The notes below the pieces were generated by a model. It did not search any database and was not told where the DNA came from. It saw only the letters and a list, made by a program, of their open reading frames with translations. Below, piece after piece: positions 41,448 to 51,751 of a stretch of 64,000 nt of DNA (position 1 is the stretch's first letter; each line of letters begins with the position of its first letter). The DNA lies in NCBI GenBank assembly GCA_026004975.1, contig BPKE01000002.1, forward strand, positions 186,001-250,000, given 5' to 3'. Both the position numbers and the translations under genes were made by a program. This DNA is from Gammaproteobacteria bacterium (lineage in GTDB: Bacteria > Pseudomonadota > Gammaproteobacteria > HTCC5015).

Positions 41448-42370
41448 CGCGCACCCTCCACGAGTTCGACGAAAATGTCCTCCAGCGACCGCTGCCTCGT
41501 CTTGAGGTCGGTGAACACGATGCCGGCGCGATCCAGGCGGCGCAGGAACTCGGCGATCAGGCCGTGTTCGTGGGCGACGTCGTAACGGTAGACCAGGGCG
41601 TGGCCGTCGTCCGTCAGGCCCACCGGCAGCTCGGCGAGCGCCTCGGGCAGCGCCGCGAGCGGCCGTTCCAGCTGCACGATCAACTCCTTGCGGCCGAGCT
41701 TGGCCATCAAGTCCGCGGTGCGCTCGACCAGCAACAGCCGACCGTGGTCGATGATGCCGATGCGGTCCGCCAGCGCCTCGGCCTCGGCGAGGTAATGGGT
41801 GGTCAGGATCACCGTCACCCCCTGGTCGCGCAGGCGCTCGACGAGCGTCCAGGTGCTGCGCCGCAGGGCCACGTCCACGCCCGCGGTCGGCTCGTCCAGG
41901 AACAACACCGTCGGCTGGTGGGCCAGCGCCTTGGCGATCATCACCCGCCGTTTCATGCCCCCGGACAAGGCGAACACCGGGGTGCGGCGCTTGTCCCACA
42001 ACGCCAAGTCCCGCAGCAACCGTTCAAGATGCCCCGGGTCGGGCGCCTTGCCGTACAAGCCACGGCTGTAGACCAGGCTGCCCCACACCGTCTCGAAGGC
42101 TTCGCCGACCAGTTCCTGGGGCACGAGCCCCAGATGGCGGCGCGCCCGCCGCCAGTCGCGGGCGATGTCGTGGCCTTGCACTTCGACCGTGCCGCCGCTC
42201 GGCCGCACCAGCCCGCAGACGATGTTGATCAAGGTGCTCTTGCCCGCACCGTTGGGTCCGAGCAAGGCGAAAATCTCCCCCCGCTCGACGGCAAGGTCCA
42301 CCGCATCGAGTGCGACGGTGCCGTCGCCGTAGGTCTTGGACAAACCCTGGATGGACAGAACCGGCGTCAT
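41444..42370 (-). CDS. ABC transporter ATPase, YadG-like
   Basis: 308 residues, the same length as E. coli YadG. Walker A LLGPNGAGKST, signature LSGGMKRR, Walker B LFLDEPTAGVD, H-loop TTHYL, and a C-terminal regulatory part ending SLEDIFVELVEG. It drives the adjacent ABC-2 permease, probably an exporter of a lipid, drug or polymer. Confidence 0.92.
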   Translation of the reverse strand: MTPVLSIQGLSKTYGDGTVALDAVDLAVERGEIFALLGPNGAGKSTLINIVCGLVRPSGGTVEVQGHDIARDWRRARRHLGLVPQELVGEAFETVWGSLVYSRGLYGKAPDPGHLERLLRDLALWDKRRTPVFALSGGMKRRVMIAKALAHQPTVLFLDEPTAGVDVALRRSTWTLVERLRDQGVTVILTTHYLAEAEALADRIGIIDHGRLLLVERTADLMAKLGRKELIVQLERPLAALPEALAELPVGLTDDGHALVYRYDVAHEHGLIAEFLRRLDRAGIVFTDLKTRQRSLEDIFVELVEGAR

Positions 42371-42474
42371 CGTGGCTCGGGTCGCGGCGAAGGGGCGGGC
42401 ATTGTAGCAGGGCGGCCTGCCGTCGACGCCCGGGCGCGGTTACACTCTCCGGATCCTTCCGCGGAGCGCATCAC

Positions 42475-43455
42475 GTGGACAACGCCGGTTTCGTTTTTTG
42501 CCGCCACGGCGGCCCCGAAGTGCTCGAATGGTGCACCTGGCAGGATCCGCCCCCCGGCCCCGGCCAGGTGCGCGTGCGCCACGAGGCGGTCGGCGTGAAC
42601 TTCATCGACCTCTACCACCTGCGCGGGCTGTATCCGCTGCCGCTGCCGGCGCGCCTCGGCTACGAGGCCGCCGGCCGGGTCGAGGCGGTCGGCCCCGGGG
42701 TGGCCGGCTTCGAGCCCGGAATGCGCGTCGGTTATGCCCACGGCGCCCTGGGTGCTTACGCCCTGGCCAACACCGTCCCCGCCGAACAACTGCTGCCGCT
42801 GCCGGAGACGCTGGATGCGGCCACGGCGGCCGCGGTGCTCCTCAAGGGATTGACGGCGGCCTACCTGCTCGACCACAGCCATCCGCTTGCCGCCGGCGAA
42901 ACCATTCTGGTCCACGCCGCCGCCGGCGGCGTCGGCCGGCTGCTGTGCCAGTGGGCGGCCGCGCGCGGCGCCCGCGTGATCGGCACCGTCGGCGACCCGG
43001 CCAAGGCCGCCCTGGCCCGCGCCGACGGCTGCGCGGCCGTGCTGTGCTACCGCGACGAACCGGTGGTCGAGCGGGTGCTCGAACTGACCGGCGGCGAAGG
43101 GGTGCACGCCGTGTACGACGGCGTCGGCCAGGCGACCTTCGACACCAGCCTCGCCTGCCTGCGCGTGTTCGGCACCCTGGTCAGCTTCGGCAACGCCTCC
43201 GGCCCGGTGCCGCCGGTGGCGCCGCTGCGGTTGGCGGAAAAATCGCTGTTCCTGACCCGGCCGACCCTGGCCCACCACGTCCGCCCGCGCGAGCGGCTGC
43301 TGGCGCGGGCGGGCGCGCTGTTCCGGGCGCTGGCGGACGGCGCGGTGCACGCGCGCATCGGCGGCCGTTTCGCGCTGCGCGAGGCGCCGGCGGCGCTGGC
43401 GGCGCTCGCCGAGCGACGCAGCACGGGCGCCCTGGTCCTGGAGGTGCGGGAATGA
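42475..43455 (+). CDS. NADPH:quinone oxidoreductase family protein
   Basis: 326 residues from a GTG at 42475 with GGAG upstream. Zinc-free medium-chain reductase: VGVNFIDLYHLRGLYPLPLP, GYEAAGRVEAVGPGV, and the NADPH site VHAAAGGVGRLLCQWA. Matches E. coli QorA in length and motifs. Reduces quinones or enones by one or two electrons. Confidence 0.92.
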   Translation: MDNAGFVFCRHGGPEVLEWCTWQDPPPGPGQVRVRHEAVGVNFIDLYHLRGLYPLPLPARLGYEAAGRVEAVGPGVAGFEPGMRVGYAHGALGAYALANTVPAEQLLPLPETLDAATAAAVLLKGLTAAYLLDHSHPLAAGETILVHAAAGGVGRLLCQWAAARGARVIGTVGDPAKAALARADGCAAVLCYRDEPVVERVLELTGGEGVHAVYDGVGQATFDTSLACLRVFGTLVSFGNASGPVPPVAPLRLAEKSLFLTRPTLAHHVRPRERLLARAGALFRALADGAVHARIGGRFALREAPAALAALAERRSTGALVLEVRE

Positions 43456-43460
43456 GGGAC

Positions 43461-43537
43461 TGGTGGCTACGGCTGGACTTGAACCAGCGACACCCGCATT
43501 ATGAATGCGGTGCTCTAACCAACTGAGCTACGTAGCC
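43461..43537 (-). tRNA. tRNA-Met (CAT), elongator
   Basis: 77 bases including the encoded CCA. Acceptor GGCTACG/CGTAGCC, D-arm AGCTCAGTTGGTTAGAGC, anticodon stem CCGCA/TGCGG around TTCATAA, T-arm with GGTTCAAGTCC. The first base pairs normally, so this is the elongator, not the initiator form. Confidence 0.97.
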
Positions 43538-43593
43538 GCGGGCCGCGAAGTTTAGCGGCTTTGCCGGCGCTTTTCCAGAGGGACCGCCGGCGT

Positions 43594-44691
43594 TCAGACG
43601 TTGAAACGGAAGTGCACCACGTCGCCTTCCTGGAGCACGTAGTCGCGGCCCTCGAGCCGCCACTTGCCGGCCGCCTTGGCACCCTGCTCGCCGCCGCAGG
43701 CAACGAAATCGGCGTAGTGCACGACCTCGGCGCGGATGAAGCCCTTCTCGAAATCCGAGTGGATGCGCCCGGCGGCCTGCGGCGCCGTGGCACCGGCCGG
43801 CACGGTCCAGGCCCGGACCTCCTTGGGACCGGCGGTGAAAAAGGTCTGCAGGCCGAGCAGGCGGTAACCGGCCTGGATCAGCCGGTGCAGGCCCGGCGCA
43901 TCGAGGCCGTAACCGGCGAGGAAATCGCGCCGCTCGGCCTCGTCCTCGAGCTCGACCAGCTCGGCCTCCAGGGCCGCACACAGCTTCACCCAGGGCGCGC
44001 CCTGGGCCTCGGCGTGGGCGCGCACGGCGGCGACGGCGGCGTTGTCGGCCATGAGCCCGGCCTCGTCGACGTTGGCGATGTACAGCATCGGCTTGGCGGT
44101 GATCAGCCCGTATTCGCGCAACACGGCGCGGCCGGCCTCGTCCAGCTCGACGCCGCGCGCCGGCCGGCCCTGGTCGAGCGCCTCGGCCAGGCGCTCGAGG
44201 GCCGCGAGCCGGGCGGCGGCCGTCTTGTCGCCGGCCTTGGCCGCCCGTTCCACCTTGGCCGCGGCGCGGCCGACGGTCTCCAGGTCGGCGAGCAGCAACT
44301 CGGTCTCGATGGTCTCGATGTCGGCCTTGGGATCGACCCGCCCGCCGACGTGCACCACGTCCGGATCTTCGAAGCAGCGCACCACCTGGGCAATGGCGTC
44401 GGTTTCCCGGATGTGGGCCAGGAACTGGTTGCCCAGGCCCTCGCCCTTGGAGGCCCCGGCGACCAGGCCGGCGATGTCCACGAATTCCATCGTAGTCGGC
44501 ACGACCTTCTGCGGCCGGACGATGCGCGCCAGCTCGTCCAGCCGCGGGTCGGGCACCGGCACGATGCCGACGTTGGGGTCGATCGTGCAGAAGGGGTAGT
44601 TCTCGGCCGGGATGCGCGAGGCCGTGAGCGCGTTGAACAAGGTGGACTTGCCGACGTTCGGCAAGCCGACGATACCGCACTTGAAACCCAT
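43594..44691 (-). CDS. ychF: Ribosome-binding ATPase YchF
   Basis: 365 residues. P-loop [34 protein letters not shown], and the altered G4 motif NVDE (YIANVDEAG) that gives ATP preference. C-terminal TGS domain with [27 protein letters not shown] and [13 protein letters not shown]. Acts on ribosomes in stress control. In the usual pth-ychF order. Confidence 0.97.
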   Translation of the reverse strand: MGFKCGIVGLPNVGKSTLFNALTASRIPAENYPFCTIDPNVGIVPVPDPRLDELARIVRPQKVVPTTMEFVDIAGLVAGASKGEGLGNQFLAHIRETDAIAQVVRCFEDPDVVHVGGRVDPKADIETIETELLLADLETVGRAAAKVERAAKAGDKTAAARLAALERLAEALDQGRPARGVELDEAGRAVLREYGLITAKPMLYIANVDEAGLMADNAAVAAVRAHAEAQGAPWVKLCAALEAELVELEDEAERRDFLAGYGLDAPGLHRLIQAGYRLLGLQTFFTAGPKEVRAWTVPAGATAPQAAGRIHSDFEKGFIRAEVVHYADFVACGGEQGAKAAGKWRLEGRDYVLQEGDVVHFRFNV

Positions 44692-44706
44692 CGTGTCCTC
44701 CGACCG

Positions 44707-45306
44707 TCAAGCCCCGGCGCCGTGCAAAGCCTGCATGACCGCCGCCATGCGCCCGGAAAGCAGCGCCTCACGCTCGGCCAGCGCCCGCTCGATGGCGTTT
44801 TCGATCGCGGCGCGCTGATCCGGATCGGGCGCGCCCAAGACATAGCCGACCACCGCCTCGCGCAGGCCCGGATGACCGATGCCCAGGCGCAGGCGCCAGA
44901 AGCCGGCGTCGCCCAACGCGGCGAGGATGTCACGCAGGCCGTTGTGTCCCCCGTGACCGCCGCCCCGCTTGAGCCGGACCGCCCCCGGCGGCAAATCCAG
45001 ATCGTCGTGGACGACCAGGATGCGACCGGGCGGGATGCGCCAGTAACCGGCCGCCGCGGCCACCGCGCGACCGGCATGGTTCATGAACGTGTCGGGTTTG
45101 AGCAAGCGCAGCGTGCGCCCGTCCCAGCGCCCCTCGGCCAGCTCGCCGTGGACCCGCTTGTTCGGCCGCCACGCGGCGTCGAGCGCCTCGGCGAGGCGCT
45201 CGACGAACCAGAAACCGGCGTTGTGCCGCGTGGCCGCGTAACGCGCGCCGGGATTGCCCAGGCCGACGATCAGCTCCGGGGCCTCGGCGCCGGCGGTTGC
45301 CGTCAT
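44707..45306 (-). CDS. pth: Peptidyl-tRNA hydrolase
   Basis: 199 residues: LIVGLGNPGARYAATRHNAGF with the catalytic His, KPDTFMNHAGRAV, VVHDDLDLPPGAVRLK with the catalytic Asp, and GGGHGGHNGLRDI. Recycles tRNA from stalled peptidyl-tRNA. Eight bases after rplY. Confidence 0.97.
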   Translation of the reverse strand: MTATAGAEAPELIVGLGNPGARYAATRHNAGFWFVERLAEALDAAWRPNKRVHGELAEGRWDGRTLRLLKPDTFMNHAGRAVAAAAGYWRIPPGRILVVHDDLDLPPGAVRLKRGGGHGGHNGLRDILAALGDAGFWRLRLGIGHPGLREAVVGYVLGAPDPDQRAAIENAIERALAEREALLSGRMAAVMQALHGAGA

Positions 45307-45314
45307 CGCCGCGC

Positions 45315-45956
45315 TCAGGCGCCGGACTCGCCCTCGCCGCCTTCCTCACCGGCCGCGCCTTCCGCCTCGTCGGCCACGCGCGGGCGATGGACGGTGACCA
45401 CCGCGGTGTCGTGTTCGCCGTCGACGGCGACGGCGAGCTTGACGCCGGCCGGCAGTTTCAGCTCGGACAGGTGGATGGACTCACCCAGGCCCAGCTCGGT
45501 GACGTCCACCTCGATGTACTCGGGCAGATCGCGCGGCAGGCAGACGACCTCGACTTCGGTGAGCACGTGGCTGAGGATGCCGCCGCCCTGCTTGACGCCG
45601 ACGCACTTGTCTTCGTTGACGAAGTGCAGCGGCACGTGCACGTGGATCGGCTTGTCCTGGGCGACGCGCTGGAAATCCAGGTGCAGCACCCGGGTCGGCT
45701 TGACCGGGTGACGCTGCAGATCGCGCAGGACGACCTCCTCGGTCCGCCCGTCGATCTTCAGGGTGATGATGTGCGAGTAGAACGCCTCGTGCGCCAGGCG
45801 CTGCATGACGGCGTCGTGGTCGAGCGCGATCGGCAACGGCTCGGCCTCGCCGCCGTAGACGATGGCCGGCACCTTGTTCGCGCGACGCAGGCGGCGGCTC
45901 GCACCTTTCCCCTTGTCCGCGCGGAGGCTGGCCTCCAGTTCGAAAAGCGCTTCCAT
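45315..45956 (-). CDS. rplY: Ribosomal protein bL25, long (CTC/TL5) form
   Basis: 213 residues: the 5S-rRNA-binding domain (GKGASRRLRRANKVPAIVYG, DLQRHPVKPTRVLHLDFQRV) plus the C-terminal TL5 beta-domain and an acidic tail rich in Glu and Gly. Longer than the 94-residue E. coli protein but normal for Pseudomonas-like bacteria. Confidence 0.95.
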   Translation of the reverse strand: MEALFELEASLRADKGKGASRRLRRANKVPAIVYGGEAEPLPIALDHDAVMQRLAHEAFYSHIITLKIDGRTEEVVLRDLQRHPVKPTRVLHLDFQRVAQDKPIHVHVPLHFVNEDKCVGVKQGGGILSHVLTEVEVVCLPRDLPEYIEVDVTELGLGESIHLSELKLPAGVKLAVAVDGEHDTAVVTVHRPRVADEAEGAAGEEGGEGESGA

Positions 45957-46054
45957 CGGAAACCTCGTGGTGGGTCGAAGCGAGACCCTCCCGCGACCAG
46001 GAGGGCCCGCGGCCGGCGGCCGCGGGGCGGCGAATCATAGCACCGGCCGGCGGC

Positions 46055-46993
46055 CTAGTCCATGTAGAGGCTGGACACCGACTCCTGCCAGTGGATGCGG
46101 CGGATGGTCTCGGCCAGCATGTTGGCCACGCTGATCTGGCGGATCTTGTCGATTTGCCGAGCCCGTTCGTTCAGGGGGATGGTGTCGGTCACCACCAGCT
46201 CGTCCAGCATCGAGCCGGCGATGTTGTCCAGGGCCGCGCCGGACAGCACCGGGTGGGTGACGTAGGCCGACACGCTCACCGCGCCGTGGCGCTTGAGCGC
46301 CGCGGCGGCCTCGCAGAGGGTGCCGGCGGTGTCGACGATGTCGTCCACCAGCACGCAGTTGCGCCCCTCGACCGAGCCGATGATGTGGGCCACCTTGGCC
46401 ACGTTCGGCCGGGGCCGGCGCTTGTCGATGATCGCCAGGTCGGCGTCGTCCAGCTGCTTGGCGATGGCCCGCGCGCGGACCACCCCGCCGATGTCCGGCG
46501 AGACGACGATCAACTTGGGGAATTTCTGTCGCCAGATGTCGGCGATGAACAGGGGCGAGGCGTAGACGTTGTCCACCGGGATGTCGAAGAACCCCTGGAT
46601 CTGCTCGGCGTGCAGATCGACGGTCAGCAGCCGGTCGAGCCCCACCGCGGTCAAGGCGTTGGCCACCACCTTCGCGGAGATCGGCACGCGCGCCGAACGC
46701 ACCCGGCGGTCCTGGCGCGAATAACCCAGGTAGGGGATGACCGCGGTGATGCGTTCGGCCGAGGCGCGGCGCAGGGCGTCGATGATCATCAGCAGCTCGA
46801 CGAGGTTGCGGTTCGCCGGCCGGCAGGTCGGCTGGATGACGAAGATGTCGCGGCCGCGGACGTTCTCGCCGATCTCGACCATCACCTCGCCGTCGGAAAA
46901 ACGCCCGACGGTGGCCTTCCCCAGCGGGATGCGCAGCTCTTCGACGATGCGCTCGGCCAGTTCACGGTTGGCATTGCCCGTGAACACCATCAT
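46055..46993 (-). CDS. prs: Ribose-phosphate pyrophosphokinase
   Basis: About 312 residues from the ATG-ATG at [15 protein letters not shown], which matches homologues; the frame is open to an ATG at 47038. Signatures: [55 protein letters not shown], the PRPP loop [13 protein letters not shown]. Makes PRPP for nucleotides, His and Trp. Sits between tRNA-Gln and rplY as in many gammaproteobacteria. Confidence 0.95.
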   Translation of the reverse strand: MMVFTGNANRELAERIVEELRIPLGKATVGRFSDGEVMVEIGENVRGRDIFVIQPTCRPANRNLVELLMIIDALRRASAERITAVIPYLGYSRQDRRVRSARVPISAKVVANALTAVGLDRLLTVDLHAEQIQGFFDIPVDNVYASPLFIADIWRQKFPKLIVVSPDIGGVVRARAIAKQLDDADLAIIDKRRPRPNVAKVAHIIGSVEGRNCVLVDDIVDTAGTLCEAAAALKRHGAVSVSAYVTHPVLSGAALDNIAGSMLDELVVTDTIPLNERARQIDKIRQISVANMLAETIRRIHWQESVSSLYMD

Positions 46994-47110
46994 GTTGGTC
47001 ACGTCGCGCCCCTTGAAGAAGCTCTTCGCCTTGAACATCCGCCGCCCCGACGCCTGATCACACCCGCCTCGAGCAAGACGCCCCGTCCGCGGGACGGGGC
47101 GCTGCGATGC

Positions 47111-47185
47111 TGGCTGGGGCGGCAGGATTCGAACCTGCGAATGACGGGATCAAAACCCGTTGCCTTACCGCTTGGCGACGCCCCA
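47111..47185 (-). tRNA. tRNA-Gln (TTG)
   Basis: 75 bases including CCA. Starts TGGGGCGTCGCC, anticodon stem ACGGG/CCCGT around TTTTGAT, T-arm GCAGGTTCGAATCCTGC, acceptor GCCCCA. Located between ispE and prs, its conserved place. Confidence 0.97.
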
Positions 47186-47202
47186 ACGCGAGGGCTGGGA
47201 TT

Positions 47203-48114
47203 TTAACCCAATCGGCCGCCCGGCGCAGACCGTTCGAGCGCGCGCTCCAGGGGGGAGCGGTTCAGGCGGCGTGTGACGAAAGCGCGCCAGGCCCCGTCCC
47301 GGCCGGCGAGGAAGGCGGCGCGCTCCGCCGCCGCGGCCTCGGCGCTGGGGTAATCGACGAACAGGCAACCGCCGCTGCCGCTGAGGCGCGCGCGCCGGCC
47401 GCGCGCCGCGAACCAGTCGAAGGCGGCGGCGATCTCGGGATGGCGGGCGCGCACCAGCGGCTCGAAGGCGTTCTCCAGCGCCTCGGGATCGGCCGCCGCC
47501 GGATCCAGCGGCGGCGCGTCGCGGGGCAAGGCCGGGTCGGCGAACAGGGCGGGGGTGGACACCGCGACCGGCGGCGCCACGACCAGCACCGGCCGCTCGT
47601 CGGCGTCGCGGGCCGTCAGGCGCTCGCCGACCCCTTCGGCCCAGGCGGCACGCCCGAACACGAACACCGGCACGTCGGCGCCGAGCGCCAGGCCCAGCGC
47701 GGCCAGCCGCTCACGGGGCCAGTCGAGCCCCCACAGGCGGTTGAGCACCCGCAGCACGGTGGCCGCGTCGGAGCTGCCGCCGCCCAGGCCGCCGCCCATG
47801 GGGATGCGCTTGTCGACGGCCAGGTCCACGCCCAGGGACAGGCCGGCGGCCTCCTTCAGCGCCGCGGCGGCGCGCCAGGCCAGGTCGGCCGTTTCGGGCA
47901 CGCCCGGCAACGGCCGCAGGCGCCGGATGTGCCCGTCGCGGCGCACCGCCAGCCACACCCGATCGGCCAGGTCCAGGAACTGGAACTGGGTCTGCAGCAG
48001 GTGATAGCCGTCGGCCCGCCGGCCGACGACGCGCAGGAACAGGTTGATTTTGGCCGGCGCCGGCCAGGGCCTCAGTACACCGTCCAGCGCCGCACGGCGA
48101 TCTTGATCCGCCAC
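47203..48114 (-). CDS. ispE: 4-diphosphocytidyl-2-C-methyl-D-erythritol kinase
   Basis: 303 residues from the GTG at 48114, which follows GAGGGGGAAGG and overlaps lolB by 43 bases; there is no ATG, GTG or TTG between that point and the conserved PAPAKINLFLRVVGRRADGYH. GHMP-kinase ATP loop PMGGGLGGGSSDAATVL and the C-terminal RARLSGSGGCLF are present. Fourth-stage enzyme of the non-mevalonate isoprenoid pathway. The start is less certain than the gene. Confidence 0.93.
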   Translation of the reverse strand: MADQDRRAALDGVLRPWPAPAKINLFLRVVGRRADGYHLLQTQFQFLDLADRVWLAVRRDGHIRRLRPLPGVPETADLAWRAAAALKEAAGLSLGVDLAVDKRIPMGGGLGGGSSDAATVLRVLNRLWGLDWPRERLAALGLALGADVPVFVFGRAAWAEGVGERLTARDADERPVLVVAPPVAVSTPALFADPALPRDAPPLDPAAADPEALENAFEPLVRARHPEIAAAFDWFAARGRRARLSGSGGCLFVDYPSAEAAAAERAAFLAGRDGAWRAFVTRRLNRSPLERALERSAPGGRLG

Positions 48115-48662
48115 CCTTCCCCCTCGACTTCGACGCGCCCCGGCAGCGACCGGCGCCCCACCTCGAGGTAACGGCTGTAGTGGGCCCGCCAGCCGGCGCC
48201 GGCGATCTCGAGCGGACGGCCGAAGCGATCGGCTCGCTGCACGCGCCCGTCGCGCGGCGCCGCCAGCAGCCACTCGCCGAGGCGCTCGACCGGGCCGTCC
48301 CAGCCCAGCCGCTCGCGCAGCCACAGCCGACCGGCTTCGCCGTCGAGCCGCTCGCCGTCCAGATCCCAGACCAGGCGGCGGCCGTCGCCGTGCACGCGCC
48401 AGCGACCGTTGCCGAACGGCGCGACCAGTTGCAGATCGAAGCGCGCCCCGTCCTGCCGCCAATGAAAGCTCAAGCCGCCGCTGCCCTCGGCCGCCTGCAG
48501 CGCCAGGCGCCCCTCGGCGCGCCACTGCCGCAAGGAGGCCAGCGCCGCGCGCCGCGCCGCCAGCACGTCCTCGGGCGCCGGCGGGCGCGGCGGCGGGGTT
48601 GCGCAGGCGGCCAGCCAGGCCGCGGCAGCCAGGGCGAGCCGGCCGAAAGCGCGGGCGTTCAA
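48072..48662 (-). CDS. lolB: Outer-membrane lipoprotein receptor LolB
   Basis: 196 residues. Signal peptide with lipobox LAAC, then WRAEGRLALQAAEGSGGLSFHW, the hydrophobic loop LVAPFGNG, and LGEWLLAAPR. It accepts lipoproteins from LolA and inserts them in the outer membrane. Conserved order lolB-ispE. Confidence 0.93.
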   Translation of the reverse strand: MNARAFGRLALAAAAWLAACATPPPRPPAPEDVLAARRAALASLRQWRAEGRLALQAAEGSGGLSFHWRQDGARFDLQLVAPFGNGRWRVHGDGRRLVWDLDGERLDGEAGRLWLRERLGWDGPVERLGEWLLAAPRDGRVQRADRFGRPLEIAGAGWRAHYSRYLEVGRRSLPGRVEVEGEGWRIKIAVRRWTVY

Positions 48663-50359
48663 GGTGCGGCGGCCTCCGCACCGAGGCGCCGGCGCAGCGC
48701 TTCGAGGTGACGGTCACCGGGATGCTCGGCCAGGGCCTCGGCGAGCAAGGCCCGGGCGCGGGCGCGCTCGCCCAGACGCCACAGCACCTCGATCAAGTGG
48801 GCGGCGATCTCGGCATGGCGGTCGCCGGCGTAGGCGCGCTCGAGATACGGCCGCGCCGCTTCGACCCGCCCCATCCGGTACAGCACCCAGCCCATGCTGT
48901 CGAGGATGGCCGGATCTTCCGGCTCCAGGCGCAAGGCCGCTTCGATCAGCGCGTGCGCTTCTTCCAGCCGGTCGGTGTGCAGGGTGAGGATGTAGCCCAG
49001 GGCGTTGAGCGCCGCGGCGTCTTCGGGCGCGCGCAGCAGCACCGAACGAAGATCGCGTTCGGCCTCGGCCACCCGCCCCAGGCGCTCGTAGAGCAGGGCG
49101 CGCGTGTAGAGCAGGTCGCGGTCGCCCGGGAATTGCGCCAGCGCCTCGTCGAGGCGGGCCAGCGCCGTCTCGACGTCGCCGTCCTGCTCCAGCCACTCGG
49201 CCTCGATGGCATACAGCCGCAGGCGCGTGGACCGGTCGGGGAAGGTCTCCCGCAGGCGCAGCAGCCGGCGGTAGGCTTCGGCGGCGTCGCCGCCGGCGCG
49301 CAGCAAGGCGGCGATGCGCAACTGCGCGTCGAGCAGGTGCGGTCCGCCCTGCACGCGCCGGTAGTGGGACAGCGCGCGCTCGCGCTGCCCTTCGGTCTCG
49401 GCCAGGCGCCCCAGGAAATAGTGCGCCACGTCGTCGTGGCCGCCCAGCGACAACAACCGCTCCAGCGCCTCGCGGGCCAGCGCGGGCTGCTCGGTCTCCA
49501 GGGCGACCAGGGCGAGGGCGTAGAACACCTGCGGGTCGGCCCGGCGGCGCTCGGCGAGGCGCCGCAACTCGACCAGGGCCGCCTCCTGGCGGTCGAGATC
49601 GATCAGCAGGCGGGCGTAGTCCAGGCGCGCCTCGTCCGCGTCGGGCCGCGCGGCGAGCAGGCGGGCGAGCCGTTCCGCCGCCTGCTCGGCGCGGCCGGTG
49701 CGCGCCAGCAATTGGGCGTAGAGCCGCTCGGCGTCGACCGCGTGCGGCGCGCGCTCGAGGGCGTTCTGCAGCGCCCGCTCGGCGGCCTCGAGGTCCTCGG
49801 CCGCCAGGGCCAGGTGCGCGTAGGCCAGCCAGCCCTCGGCGGCCTCGCCGTGGCGGGCGAGCAATTCGGCCATGAGCTGCAAGGCGGCCTGCTCGTGGCC
49901 GGGGCCGGCGCGCTGCAACCACTGGGCGAGGGTGTTCCAGGTCTGTGCCGGCGGCCATGGGGCGGCGGCGAGCAGCCCTTCGAGGGCGGCCAGCGCCTCG
50001 GCCTGGGCGCCGCAGCGCAGCGCCGCCCAGGCCAGTGCCAGGCGCGCCTCGGGATCCTCCGGCGCCAGCGCCAGCCAGCGGCGGGCGGCCGCCAGCGCCG
50101 CCTCGTCGCGTTCCAGATAGGCGGCCGCCTCCCAGGTGCGCCGCGCCACGCGCGGGTCGTCGACGGCGCTGCCCACCGCCTCGAGCTGCTCGAGTGCCAC
50201 GTCGACCCGGCCGCGGGCGCCGGCGATCTCGGCGAGCAGCAGGCGATACAACGGCGAGTCCGGCTCGGCAGCGGCGGGCGGGCTCGACGGCGCCCCGGCG
50301 CAGGCCGTGAGCAAGGCCAGCGGCAGCAGGCGCCACAACCGTGGAAGTGCGATCGACAT
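48659..50359 (-). CDS. TPR-repeat lipoprotein
   Basis: 566 residues. Signal peptide ends in LLTACAG (lipobox). The rest is built of tetratricopeptide repeats (for example LNALGYILTLHTDRLEEAHALIEAALRLEPEDP), giving a helical scaffold for protein contacts. It lies directly before lolB, divergent from hemA, where many gammaproteobacteria have a similar TPR protein. Specific role unknown. Confidence 0.88.
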   Translation of the reverse strand: MSIALPRLWRLLPLALLTACAGAPSSPPAAAEPDSPLYRLLLAEIAGARGRVDVALEQLEAVGSAVDDPRVARRTWEAAAYLERDEAALAAARRWLALAPEDPEARLALAWAALRCGAQAEALAALEGLLAAAPWPPAQTWNTLAQWLQRAGPGHEQAALQLMAELLARHGEAAEGWLAYAHLALAAEDLEAAERALQNALERAPHAVDAERLYAQLLARTGRAEQAAERLARLLAARPDADEARLDYARLLIDLDRQEAALVELRRLAERRRADPQVFYALALVALETEQPALAREALERLLSLGGHDDVAHYFLGRLAETEGQRERALSHYRRVQGGPHLLDAQLRIAALLRAGGDAAEAYRRLLRLRETFPDRSTRLRLYAIEAEWLEQDGDVETALARLDEALAQFPGDRDLLYTRALLYERLGRVAEAERDLRSVLLRAPEDAAALNALGYILTLHTDRLEEAHALIEAALRLEPEDPAILDSMGWVLYRMGRVEAARPYLERAYAGDRHAEIAAHLIEVLWRLGERARARALLAEALAEHPGDRHLEALRRRLGAEAAAP

Positions 50360-50478
50360 CGGCAAAGGACGCGCTCACCTGAGCTCATAACGACACGCGG
50401 GCCGGCCTCGCCGACCCGCGGGCAGCGTGTAGAATACACCACCGACCGTTTGGAGCGCGCCCGGCGCGCAAAGTTGCC

Positions 50479-51747
50479 ATGGTGTTGCTGGCCCTCGGCC
50501 TGAACCACCGCACCGCCCCCGTCCAACTGCGCGAACGCGTCAGCTTCGCCCCGGAACGCATCCCCGCGGCGCTCGGCGACCTGGTCCGCCTGCCGGCGGT
50601 GCACGAAGCCGCGATCCTCTCGACCTGCAACCGCACCGAGATCTACTGCCGACTCGCCCCGCAGGGCGTGCGCGCCGCCGAAGACTGGTTTCTCGACCAG
50701 CATCCGGACGAGCGCGCGGCGCTCGGCGACGCCCTCTACCGCCACCTCGACGCCGACGGCGTGCGCCACCTGATGCGCGTCGCCTGCGGACTGGACTCGC
50801 TGGTGCTCGGCGAGCCGCAAATCCTCGGCCAGTTGAAACAAGCCTACCGCCAGGCCTGCGCGGCCGGCACCCTGGGCCCGCAGTTGCAGCGCCTGTTCCA
50901 CAGCGCCTTCGCCGCCGCCAAGCAGGTGCGCAGCCAGACGGAACTCGGCGTCAACCCGGTGTCGGTGGCCTACGCCGCCGTGCGCCTGGCGCGGCGGATC
51001 TTCGCCGACCCGGGCCGCCTGACGGCGTTGTTGATCGGCGCCGGCGAAACCATCGAGCTCGCGGCGCGCCACCTGCGCGAGCAAGGCGTGCGGCGGATGA
51101 TCGTCGCCAACCGCACCCGCCCCCGCGCCCAGGCCCTGGCCCAGGCGCTCGGCGGCGCGTGCGAGGCGATCGCCCTGGACCAGTTGGGCGAGCACCTGGC
51201 CGAGGCCGACATCGTCATCAGCTCCACCGCCAGCCCCCTGCCGATCATCGGCAAGGGCGCGGTGGAGCGGGCGCTGCGCCGGCGCAAGCACCGGCCCATG
51301 TACATGGTCGACCTGGCCGTGCCGCGGGACATCGAGCCGGAGGTCGGCGAGCTGGCCGATGTGTACCTCTACAACATCGACGACCTCGAGGCCCTGGTCG
51401 AGGAGAACCGCCGCTCGCGCCAGGCGGCGGCGGTGGCCGCCGAGGCGATCGTCGCCCGCAAGGTGGACGAGTTCCTCGCCTGGCAACGCTCCCTGGAAGC
51501 CGTGGACCTGATTCGCCGCTATCGCCGCCGCGCCGAAACCCTGGGCGAGGCGACGGTGGCACGGGCCTTGCGTCGCTTGCGGGCGGGCGAGGCGCCCGAA
51601 GCGGTGCTGCACCGCCTGGGCCGGGAACTGGTGCAACGCCTCAGCCACGCCCCGACGGCAGCCTTCCACCGCGCGGCGCGCGAACCGGACGGCGAAGCGC
51701 TGGCCTGGCTGCGCCGGCTGCTGTGCCCGCCGGAAGAAGAAGACTGA
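50479..51747 (+). CDS. hemA: Glutamyl-tRNA reductase
   Basis: 422 residues. [18 protein letters not shown], the catalytic Cys in [30 protein letters not shown] site [13 protein letters not shown], and the C-terminal dimerisation helices. First step of tetrapyrrole synthesis from Glu-tRNA. A TAGAAT box at 50430-50435 may be its -10. Followed by prfA after 4 bases. Confidence 0.97.
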   Translation: MVLLALGLNHRTAPVQLRERVSFAPERIPAALGDLVRLPAVHEAAILSTCNRTEIYCRLAPQGVRAAEDWFLDQHPDERAALGDALYRHLDADGVRHLMRVACGLDSLVLGEPQILGQLKQAYRQACAAGTLGPQLQRLFHSAFAAAKQVRSQTELGVNPVSVAYAAVRLARRIFADPGRLTALLIGAGETIELAARHLREQGVRRMIVANRTRPRAQALAQALGGACEAIALDQLGEHLAEADIVISSTASPLPIIGKGAVERALRRRKHRPMYMVDLAVPRDIEPEVGELADVYLYNIDDLEALVEENRRSRQAAAVAAEAIVARKVDEFLAWQRSLEAVDLIRRYRRRAETLGEATVARALRRLRAGEAPEAVLHRLGRELVQRLSHAPTAAFHRAAREPDGEALAWLRRLLCPPEEED

Positions 51748-51751
51748 AGCG